From Actinomycetes bacterium (GTDB lineage: Bacteria; Actinomycetota; Acidimicrobiia; Acidimicrobiales; CADCSY01): a stretch of 13,653 bases of DNA. Where the stretch lies: NCBI GenBank assembly GCA_025464025.1, contig JAODBP010000272.1, positions 1 to 13,653 on the forward strand, read 5' to 3'. The notes under the pieces were generated by a model. That model did not search any database, was not told the DNA's origin, and saw only the letters and a list, made by a program, of their open reading frames with translations. Positions within the stretch are counted from its first letter, which is position 1, and each line of letters starts with the position of its first letter. Both the position numbers and the translations under genes were made by a program. This document shows, piece after piece, positions 6,652 to 12,677 of the stretch.

Positions 6652-8000
6652 CGCTCGCCCTTCGCCACCAGCCCCGCGGCCTGCCGGGCGGCGACGAGGA
6701 TCGGGTCCCACACCGGCGAGAACGGCGGCGCGTACGACAGGTCGAGCGCGGTCATCTGCTCGACGTCCATGCGGGCGTGCAGGGCGACGGCCACCACGTC
6801 GATGCGCTTGGCCGCACCCTCCTGGCCCACCAGCTGGGCGCCGAGGAGCCGGCCGCTGCGCCGCTCGGCCAGCATCTTCACCGTGATCGGCGCCGCGCCC
6901 GGGTAGTAGCCGGCCCGGGTCGTCGCGTCGATCTTGGCCACGTGGAACTCGAACCCGGCTCGGGTGGCCTCGGCCTCGGTGAGCCCGGTGCGGGCCACCT
7001 CGGTGTCGCAGATCTTGGACACGGCGGTGCCGACGACGCCGGGGAACGTGGCGTACCCGCCGCCGATGTTGGTGCCGGCCACGCGGGCGTGCTTGTTGGC
7101 CACGGTGCCGAGCGCCACGTGCACCGGCCGGCCCGACACCAGGTGGAACGACTCGGCGCAGTCGCCGGCGGCCCACACGCCCTCGGCCGACGTGTGCTGG
7201 CGGCGGTCGACGTGGATGGCGCCCCGCACGCCCAGCTCGATGCCGGCGTCGCCGGCCAGCCCGCTGTTGGGCTCGACGCCGAGGCCGAGCACGACGAGGT
7301 CGGCCGGCAGGTCGCCGCCGCTGGTGTGCACCACGCCGGGCTCGAACCCGAGGGTCTCGGTGCCGCAGCGGACCTCGATGCCGTGGCGGCGCATGGCCCG
7401 GCTCACGAGCGCGCCCATGTCGTCGTCGAGGGTGCGCATCACCTGCGGACCCCGCTCGACGACGGTGACCGCCGCGCCTCGGCGCACGAACGCCTCGGCC
7501 ATCTCCAGGCCGATGTAGCCGCCGCCGACCACGACGACCTTCTGGACCGGCGTGTCGGTGATCCGCTGGAGGAGGCGGGCGCCGTCGTCGAGCGTCTGCA
7601 CACCGTAGATGTCGGGCCCATCGATGCCGGGCAGGTCGGGCCGGCGGGGCCGGGCGCCGGTGCCGATCACGAGCTGGTCGAACCCGAGCCGGATCGTGCG
7701 CCCGTGCTCGTGGTCGCGCACCTCGACCTCGCGCCGGTCGAGGTCGATGCCGAGCGCCTCGTGCCGGAGCCGCACGTCGATCCGGTACTGGTTGCGGAAC
7801 TCCTGGGGTGTGCGAGCGACCAGCTCGTCGACCCGGGCCACCTCGCCCCCGATCAGGTACGGGATGCCGCAGGCCGAGTAGCTGGTGTACTCGCTCTTCT
7901 CGAGGGCGACGATGTCGAGGTCGGACCGCAACCGGCGGGCGGTCGAGGCCGCGCCCATGCCACCGGCATCACCACCGATGACGACGAGGCGCTCTCCCAT
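6648..8000 (-). CDS. CoA-disulfide reductase-like FAD/NAD(P)-dependent oxidoreductase
   Basis: The product is a 450-aa class I pyridine nucleotide-disulfide oxidoreductase of the single-cysteine type. The N-terminal FAD-binding motif is VIGGDAGGMGAAS (8-20), followed by SACGIPY with Cys44, the position of the redox-active Cys43 of Staphylococcus aureus CoA-disulfide reductase. The second dinucleotide motif GGGYIG is at 159-164 and the flavin motif AAGDCAE at about 277-283. Tyr365/366 and Tyr423 (in SYAPPFSP) match the two catalytic tyrosines known in CoA-disulfide reductase. Likely activities are NAD(P)H-dependent reduction of CoA disulfide or a related low-molecular-weight disulfide, persulfide or polysulfide; the exact substrate is inference. 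The gene lies 37 bases after amt and its TGA overlaps the glnB GTG, an unusual place for this family. It may also have its own leaderless promoter. Confidence 0.88.
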   Translation of the reverse strand: MGERLVVIGGDAGGMGAASTARRLRSDLDIVALEKSEYTSYSACGIPYLIGGEVARVDELVARTPQEFRNQYRIDVRLRHEALGIDLDRREVEVRDHEHGRTIRLGFDQLVIGTGARPRRPDLPGIDGPDIYGVQTLDDGARLLQRITDTPVQKVVVVGGGYIGLEMAEAFVRRGAAVTVVERGPQVMRTLDDDMGALVSRAMRRHGIEVRCGTETLGFEPGVVHTSGGDLPADLVVLGLGVEPNSGLAGDAGIELGVRGAIHVDRRQHTSAEGVWAAGDCAESFHLVSGRPVHVALGTVANKHARVAGTNIGGGYATFPGVVGTAVSKICDTEVARTGLTEAEATRAGFEFHVAKIDATTRAGYYPGAAPITVKMLAERRSGRLLGAQLVGQEGAAKRIDVVAVALHARMDVEQMTALDLSYAPPFSPVWDPILVAARQAAGLVAKGER

Positions 8001-8014
8001 GCGCCCGTACGGTA
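8001..8014 (-). promoter_or_regulatory. Possible internal leaderless promoter for the oxidoreductase
   Basis: On the minus strand TACCGT (8014-8009) is followed by eight bases and ATG 8000. No Shine-Dalgarno sequence is visible before this ATG. The 37-base gap after amt holds no convincing terminator. The element would allow glnB and glnD to be expressed independently of amt, but the spacing is two bases longer than in the best examples in this window. Confidence 0.3.
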
Positions 8015-8037
8015 GAGGCCCCGGGCGGTTCCGACGG

Positions 8038-9339
8038 TCAGTGGGTGCGCGCCGGCTCGTGCTCGGCGGTCGGGTGGGTCAGCGTCCCGAGGTTCGACAT
8101 CAGCTCGTTGAGGGCGTAGGCCGTCTCGGCGTGCTGGCTGCGGTCGAGCCCCTCGAGCTCCTCGTCGACCGAGACGCGCAGGCCGATCACCTTGTCGATC
8201 ACCTTGGCCAGCACGAACGACACGACGAACGAGAACGCCAGCGTGACCAGGGCGGCGACCACCTGGTCCTTGAGCAGCTCGCCCCCACCGCCGAGGAACA
8301 CGCCCTCGTGGGAGACGACGCCGTTGATGGCGTGGTCGGCGAAGAAGCCGAGCAGGATCGAACCGAGCAGGCCGCCGACGAGGTGCACGCCCACCACGTC
8401 GAGCGAGTCGTCGTAGCCGAACTTGTCCTTCAGCCCGATGGCCAGCAGGCAGATGCCGCCGGTGACGAAGCCGATGAGGATGGCCGGGAGCGTGCCGACG
8501 AAGCCGGCGCACGGGGTGATGGCCACCAGGCCGGCGACGGCACCCGACGCCGCCCCGAGGGTGGTGGCGTGGCCGTCGCGGAACTTCTCGACGACGAGCC
8601 AACCGAGCATGGCGGCCGACGCGGCCACGAACGTGTTGACCAGGGCCTGGGCGGCCAGGCCGTTGGCGCCGAGGGCGGAACCGGCGTTGAACCCGGCCCA
8701 CCCGAACCAGAGGATGCCCGTGCCGAGCAAGGTGAGCGGGAGCGAGTGGGGCGGCATGGCGTCGCGGCGGAACCCGCGGCGGGGCCCGAGCACCAGCACG
8801 ACGGCGAGGGCGGCGGCACCGGCGTTGATGTGCACGACGGCGCCGCCGGCGAAGTCGAGGGCGCCCATGTCGGCCAGCCAGCCACCGGCGAAGACCCAGT
8901 GGGCGATCGGCGTGTAGACGAGCACCAGCCAGAGGCTGATGAAGGTCACGTAGGCGCTGAACTTCATCCGGTCGGCCGTGGCCCCGGTGATGAGCGCCGG
9001 CGTGATGATGGCGAACGTCATCTGGTAGCCGGCGAAGAGGATGAACGGGATCGTCAGGTTGAAGAACTCGGGCCCGACCGTGGTGCCGGTGACGTCCTTG
9101 AAGCCGATGAAGTCGAGGTTCCCGATCAGCCCGCCGTCACCGGGGTGGCCGAAGGCGAGGGTGAACCCGATGAGCACCCAGAGCACACCGACGATCCCCA
9201 TGGCCACGTAGTTCTGCATCAGCATGCCGAGCACGTTCTTGCTCCGGACCATGCCGGCGTAGAAGAACGCCAGGCCCGGCGTCATGAACAGCACGAGGGC
9301 CGTGGCCACCAGGATCCACGCAGTGTCGCCCGTGTTCAT
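8038..9339 (-). CDS. amt: Ammonium transporter (Amt/MEP/Rh family)
   Basis: The product is a 433-aa integral membrane channel of about 11 transmembrane helices, starting MNTGDTAWILVATALVLFMTPGLAFFYAGM. Conserved features include the pore-lining His pair (His170 in AGGAVVHINAG and His319 in DVVGVHLVGG), the gate phenylalanines (Phe109 in QMTFAIITPALI and Phe217 in GWAGFNAGSALG) and the cytoplasmic tail motif GLRVSVDEELEGLD (386-399), where PII binds and which couples the subunits. About 30 extra residues follow the usual ETAY end. ATG 9339 is chosen because it gives the standard Amt N-terminus; GTG 9354 would add five residues. It leads the nitrogen module (amt, oxidoreductase, glnB, glnD). 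A GAAAC-N6-GAAAC repeat 55-70 bases upstream of the ATG and a dyad closer in may control it. Confidence 0.95.
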   Translation of the reverse strand: MNTGDTAWILVATALVLFMTPGLAFFYAGMVRSKNVLGMLMQNYVAMGIVGVLWVLIGFTLAFGHPGDGGLIGNLDFIGFKDVTGTTVGPEFFNLTIPFILFAGYQMTFAIITPALITGATADRMKFSAYVTFISLWLVLVYTPIAHWVFAGGWLADMGALDFAGGAVVHINAGAAALAVVLVLGPRRGFRRDAMPPHSLPLTLLGTGILWFGWAGFNAGSALGANGLAAQALVNTFVAASAAMLGWLVVEKFRDGHATTLGAASGAVAGLVAITPCAGFVGTLPAILIGFVTGGICLLAIGLKDKFGYDDSLDVVGVHLVGGLLGSILLGFFADHAINGVVSHEGVFLGGGGELLKDQVVAALVTLAFSFVVSFVLAKVIDKVIGLRVSVDEELEGLDRSQHAETAYALNELMSNLGTLTHPTAEHEPARTH

Positions 9340-9358
9340 CGTTCGTGTCCCCACTCTG

Positions 9359-9387
9359 TCGGCAACCTGACGGCGACAGGATGCCGA
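9359..9387. promoter_or_regulatory. Dyad in the amt upstream region
   Basis: TCGGCAACCTG (9359-9369) and CAGGATGCCGA (9377-9387) are inverted repeats. Ten pairs match, one pair is mismatched, and the loop is seven bases. The dyad lies 20-48 bases before the amt ATG and has no adjoining T-run, so an operator or a leader hairpin is more likely than a terminator. Confidence 0.4.
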
Positions 9388-9393
9388 AAGCCT

Positions 9394-9409
9394 GTTTCAC
9401 GCTTGTTTC
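9394..9409 (-). promoter_or_regulatory. GlnR-box-like direct repeat upstream of amt
   Basis: On the minus strand GAAAC (9409-9405) is followed by six bases and a second GAAAC (9398-9394), an exact 11-base period. Actinobacterial GlnR sites are described as two 11-base half-sites of the form GTNAC-N6-GAAAC-N6, so the spacing and the second half fit, while the first half is GAAAC instead of GTNAC. It overlaps the last codons of the upstream 107-aa gene. No glnR gene is in the window. Confidence 0.4.
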
Positions 9410-9720
9410 GGGTCGATGAACGGAACCAGGTCCCGGAAGAACCGCGAGCGGGGCACCGCCTCGACCCCGGCGGCCGTGGCGGCGGCCAGCAGCTCGCCCT
9501 CGACGTGCGGGCCGTAGCCCACGACCCGGCCCCCGAGGGCCACCACCTCGTCGAGCACGTCGAGCACGCCGGCTCGGCTCAGGTCGACGAGCACCACCTC
9601 CGCGCCCTCGGCGGCGCGGGGCAGGAGCGCCGCCGCGCCGACGAAGGTGGCGTCGGGCACGACGGCCGCGATGCGCGACCGGTCGCCGAGGTCGGGCGTC
9701 ATGGCCACCAGGCGGGTCAT
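9397..9720 (-). CDS. Small receiver-like protein (107 aa)
   Basis: The chain has the alternating strand/helix pattern of a CheY-like fold. EVVLVDLS puts Asp46 near the phospho-acceptor position, GRVVGYGPHVEGELLAAATAAG matches the region of strand 4 and helix 4, and VEAVPRSRFFRDLVPFI resembles the last strand and helix. The acidic pair expected just after the first strand is missing (the segment reads LVAMTPD), and the conserved Lys appears replaced by Arg91. It may therefore be a stand-alone pseudo-receiver that is not phosphorylated in the usual way. The fold assignment is my reading of the pattern, not a recognised family. ATG 9720 overlaps the stop of the 145-aa gene by four bases (ATGA), and the gene ends 57 bases before amt. 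Confidence 0.72.
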   Translation of the reverse strand: MTRLVAMTPDLGDRSRIAAVVPDATFVGAAALLPRAAEGAEVVLVDLSRAGVLDVLDEVVALGGRVVGYGPHVEGELLAAATAAGVEAVPRSRFFRDLVPFIDPKQA

Positions 9721-10154
9721 CGCTTGTGCCGCAGCAGGTGGGTGCGGGCCTTGATGGCGCCCCAGAGGATGCCGGGCTCCTGGAGCGACGGGTCGAGCTC
9801 GGCGAACGTCATCGGCGTGAGGTCGTAGTCGTCGTCGGGGAAGTGGGTGCGCTGGTGCTCGTCGCGATGGACCGGCGACTCGCCCGCCTCCCGCAGCACC
9901 GCCGTGGGCCACGCCACCGCGGCCCGGGCCACGGCCAGCGGGTTGGCCCGCTGCTCGTCGACGTCGGCGGCCAGGAGAGCCCGCAGCCGGGGCCCGAGCT
10001 CGCCGGCGGCCTCCCGACCGGCGAGCTCGCCCTCGCTGGCCAGGTCGGGCCGGAAGCGCGCCACCGACCGCGCCGACCACCCGGGCAGGGCGGCGACGAT
10101 CGCCTCGGCCAGCGCCGCCCCGTGCTCGGCGAGGGCCTGCTCCTCCTCGGTCAC
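9717..10154 (-). CDS. Conserved-looking hypothetical protein (145 aa)
   Basis: The product starts at GTG 10154 (M/V-T-E-E-E-Q-A-L). The N-terminal two thirds is helical and alanine-rich (AEAIVAALPGWSARSVARF). The last third carries distinctive ordered segments, FPDDDYDLTPMTFAEL and LQEPGILWGAIKARTHLLRHK. I have an impression of similar short proteins in other actinobacteria but cannot name a family or function. There is no signal peptide, membrane segment or catalytic motif. The GTG overlaps the stop of the serine-hydrolase gene (GTGA) and the stop overlaps the start of the receiver-like gene (ATGA), so all three are translated from one message. Confidence 0.75.
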   Translation of the reverse strand: MTEEEQALAEHGAALAEAIVAALPGWSARSVARFRPDLASEGELAGREAAGELGPRLRALLAADVDEQRANPLAVARAAVAWPTAVLREAGESPVHRDEHQRTHFPDDDYDLTPMTFAELDPSLQEPGILWGAIKARTHLLRHKR

Positions 10155-11440
10155 GTGACCCGCTCGCGGTACTCGGCGCTCCCGAGGACGGCGCCGATGA
10201 AGGCCAGCCGGTCGGGCTGCGAACCCCAGGGGCGACCGAGCAGGAGCTGACCGACCAGGATCCCGTTGACGTCCGGCCCGACGAGGGCGCGGTACTCGGC
10301 CGACTGCGACACGCCGCGCACGACGTCGGTCCGCCGACGACCCAGCCAGGCACGCGCGCCGGCGTCGGGCGGGCGGCGGAGGACCATGCGGTAGTAGGCG
10401 TCGAGCCAGGCCTCATCGGCGACTGCGGCACCCTGGTCGTTGCCGGCCATGGCGAAGCGAGCCGCGTCCTCCCGACCGGACAGGCCGATGAGCCAGGCCA
10501 CCACCGCGGCCGGAGCGTTGCTGGACTGCGTGACGCCGGCCCAGGCCAGGCGCTCGTCGTAGCGGGGTGCCCGACGCAGGATGTCGGCGAACTGGCGGTC
10601 GACGAAGGCCGTCGCCGTCGCGAACGGGCCCACGGGCACCCGGGCCAGCGACGTGCTGATGGCCCGGTTCAGGAACCGGTTGCCCTCGATGCCAGCCGCC
10701 TCCGATGGCCAGCCGTCGGTGAAGGTGGCCACCAGCCAGCCGGTGCCGACCTGCCCGACCGAGTTCAGCCGCCAGCCGCGCTCCCTCGACGGGGCGAAGC
10801 CGTTCTTCTGGGCCACGACCCAACCGGCCGGCGCCCCCTCGGTGATCCCCCACCGCTGGGCCGGCACCACGCTCGTCATCTCCACCCGGGCTCGCTGCCG
10901 GGCCGCCGCACCCAGAGGCCCACCACCCAGGAGCACCTGGCGCAGGAGCTTGGTCTCGTCGCGCGCCGTGGTGGTCGTGAGCCCCCACGTCCCCGACGGC
11001 GTCGACGTCTCCGACAACCCGAACGTGCGGTGCAGCCGGGCGAACCCGGCCACGCCGCCGAGGTAGGAGAAGAGCTGGTTGGTCGGCCCGTCGGCCGACT
11101 CGGCGATCATCGGACGGACCCGGGCCGCCTCCCAGGCGTTGAGGTCCCGCCCCTCCTGCTGGGCCTTCAGCAGCACGCCGGCCAGCACCTCGACCTTGAA
11201 CACGCTCGCCGTGGTCATCCGCCGGCCGGGCGCGAGGTCGTAGGTGCAGCCGTCGCGCAGGTCGACCACGGTGGCGCTGAAGCCCTTGCCCGGGTAGCGC
11301 GACGACAGTGCGGCCGACAGCGCGCCGGTGAACGGGCCGGCCGGGCAGGTCGCCGCCGACGCCGTCGCCGGGGCCAGCGCGGCGCCGAACAGGGCCACCG
11401 CGCATGCGAGCGCGGCGCCGAACGGCATCCACGCCCTCAC
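10151..11440 (-). CDS. Secreted beta-lactamase-fold serine protein with C-terminal DUF4214-like repeats
   Basis: The product is 429 aa from GTG 11440. A signal peptide (VRAWMPFGAALACAVALFG, predicted cleavage near ATASAA) directs export. Residues about 35-265 have the class A beta-lactamase / penicillin-binding fold: SVFK (79-82) is the nucleophile motif, SAD (115-117) stands where SDN is expected with Asn121 following, and KNG (212-214) stands for KTG. The omega-loop Glu of true class A enzymes is not apparent (the region reads SETSTPSGTWGLTTTT), so efficient beta-lactam hydrolysis is doubtful; a cell-wall peptidase or binding role is possible. Residues about 276-429 hold two or three DUF4214-like units (for example YYRMVLRRPPDAGARAWL), common on secreted actinobacterial proteins. 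The start overlaps the larE stop by four bases (GTGA) and the stop overlaps the next gene's start. Confidence 0.82.
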   Translation of the reverse strand: MRAWMPFGAALACAVALFGAALAPATASAATCPAGPFTGALSAALSSRYPGKGFSATVVDLRDGCTYDLAPGRRMTTASVFKVEVLAGVLLKAQQEGRDLNAWEAARVRPMIAESADGPTNQLFSYLGGVAGFARLHRTFGLSETSTPSGTWGLTTTTARDETKLLRQVLLGGGPLGAAARQRARVEMTSVVPAQRWGITEGAPAGWVVAQKNGFAPSRERGWRLNSVGQVGTGWLVATFTDGWPSEAAGIEGNRFLNRAISTSLARVPVGPFATATAFVDRQFADILRRAPRYDERLAWAGVTQSSNAPAAVVAWLIGLSGREDAARFAMAGNDQGAAVADEAWLDAYYRMVLRRPPDAGARAWLGRRRTDVVRGVSQSAEYRALVGPDVNGILVGQLLLGRPWGSQPDRLAFIGAVLGSAEYRERVT

Positions 11441-12222
11441 GACAGGGCGGCGTTGAGGTTGCCGGAGCGGAACCCCTCGAGGTCGAGCGTCACGTAGCGG
11501 TAGCCGGCGGCCCGCACGGCGGCGACGACCTCCTCCCGGCGGGCCACCACGGCGGCGAGCTCGTCGACCGGCACCTCGATCCGGGCCAGGTCGCCGTAGT
11601 GGCGCACCCGGAGCTGGCGGAGACCGAGGGCCCGCAGGCCCGACTCGGCGGCGGCCACCTCCTCGAGCACGGTGAGCGTGACCGGGGTGCCGTACGGGAC
11701 GCGGGACGCGAGGCAGGCGGCGGCCGGCTTGTCCCAGGTGCGCAGGCCGAGCGCCTGCGAGGCCGCCCGCACGTCGTCCTTGGTGAAGCCGGCGTCGACC
11801 AGGGGGAACGCCGCGCCCCGCTCGGCCGCGGCCCGCTGGCCCGGTCGGTGGTCGCCGAGGTCGTCGACGTTCACGCCCAGCACGACGGTGGCGCCGACCG
11901 CGAGGGGGCCGACGACGTCCATCAGCTCGGCCTTGCAGTGGTAGCAGCGCTCGCCGTCGTTGACGCCGTAGGCCGGGTTGGCCAGCTCGTCGGTGCGGAC
12001 GGCCGTCCAGGTGAGGCCCCACTCGTCGGCGAGGGCCTGGCACTCGTGCTCCTCCTCGGGCGCCAGCGACGGCGACACCGCGGTCACGGCGTGGGCCCGG
12101 TCGGGGCCGAGCTCGTCGTGGGCCACCCAGGCGAGGAACGCCGAGTCGGCGCCGCCGCTGAAGGCCACGACCACGCGGTCGAGCTCCTGCAGTCGGGAGC
12201 GGAGCACGGCGAGGTCACCCAC
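11437..12222 (-). CDS. larE: LarE family ATP-dependent sulfur transferase
   Basis: The product is a 261-aa PP-loop protein. SGGADS (22-27) is the ATP-pyrophosphatase loop. CYHCK (Cys93, Cys96) and PAAACLASRVPYG with Cys170 are LarE hallmarks; the CLASR cysteine corresponds to the sacrificial Cys176 of Lactiplantibacillus plantarum LarE. LarE adenylates and thiolates the pyridinium mononucleotide precursor of the nickel-pincer cofactor of lactate racemase. The extra cysteine pair suggests the three-cysteine type, which may carry an iron-sulfur cluster and work catalytically; that is inference. No larA, larB or larC is in the window, so another sulfur-transfer role is possible. It is the first gene of the long minus-strand run, starting at GTG 12222 and divergent from the small lipoprotein gene. 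Confidence 0.88.
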   Translation of the reverse strand: MGDLAVLRSRLQELDRVVVAFSGGADSAFLAWVAHDELGPDRAHAVTAVSPSLAPEEEHECQALADEWGLTWTAVRTDELANPAYGVNDGERCYHCKAELMDVVGPLAVGATVVLGVNVDDLGDHRPGQRAAAERGAAFPLVDAGFTKDDVRAASQALGLRTWDKPAAACLASRVPYGTPVTLTVLEEVAAAESGLRALGLRQLRVRHYGDLARIEVPVDELAAVVARREEVVAAVRAAGYRYVTLDLEGFRSGNLNAALS

Positions 12223-12238
12223 CCCACCAGTGTGCCCC

Positions 12239-12254
12239 GACCTACGGTGGTGGC
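12239..12254. promoter_or_regulatory. Divergent promoter region with a shared TA
   Basis: TACGGT at 12243-12248 (plus) ends exactly six bases before the CTG at 12255, matching the leaderless spacing seen at 27 and 2491. The minus strand reads TAGGTC at 12244-12239 over the same TA and could serve larE (GTG 12222) with a leader of roughly ten bases. Neither strand shows a clear -35 element. Confidence 0.4.
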
Positions 12255-12677
12255 CTGCGGTCGACCCTCGCCCTCGTGCTGGTGGCGGTGCTGGCCGGGT
12301 GCGCCAGCGGCGAGGCCCGGACGGTCCCGACCACCATCCCGCCCATCACGGCGAAGGACGGCCGGCTCGGCATCTACATCGGCATCACCACCGACGGCGG
12401 CGTGGCCGGCGCCGAGCTGGCGATCGCCGAGATCAACCGGGCGGGGGGCGTCAACGGCCACCCGGTGCGGATCGTCGACCGCGGCCGGGCCGACGTGGTG
12501 ATCGGCGGAACGACGTCCACCTACCAGGTCGACGAGGTCAAGCCCGTCGCGTTGGACGACGACTTCCTCGACCGCCTGCACCAGGTCGAGCCGACCTTCG
12601 AGTCGACCGACGGGGCGGCCTGGAACTACGCCGCCGTCCGCAAGGCCGCCGCCGATGCGAAGGCCGACGAGCTCTAG
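12255..12677 (+). CDS. Miniature ABC substrate-binding-type lipoprotein with probable CTG start
   Basis: From CTG 12255 the product is 140 aa with a complete lipoprotein signal (M/L-RSTLALVLVAVLAGC, Arg2, lipobox ending at Cys16). The next in-frame start, GTG 12276, leaves only eight residues before that Cys and no positive charge, so CTG is preferred; it also sits six bases after a TACGGT hexamer. Residues 38-76 (LGIYIGITTDGG, AGAELAIAEINRAGGVNGHPVRIVDR) match the start of LivK-type branched-chain receptors (Peripla_BP_6), and GRADVVIGGTTSTY resembles the next strand. The end (DFLDRLHQVEP, AAWNYAAVRKAAADA) resembles the receptor C-terminal region. Full receptors have about 350-400 residues, so most of both lobes is missing. 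No permease or ATPase gene is nearby. It could be a decayed receptor or a small functional lipoprotein. Confidence 0.62.
   Translation: MRSTLALVLVAVLAGCASGEARTVPTTIPPITAKDGRLGIYIGITTDGGVAGAELAIAEINRAGGVNGHPVRIVDRGRADVVIGGTTSTYQVDEVKPVALDDDFLDRLHQVEPTFESTDGAAWNYAAVRKAAADAKADEL

Noticed and set aside
7885..9828. Long plus-strand open frame antisense to amt
   Set aside because: It is a low-complexity Asp/Gly/His/Glu-rich translation lying opposite a fully conserved Amt protein.
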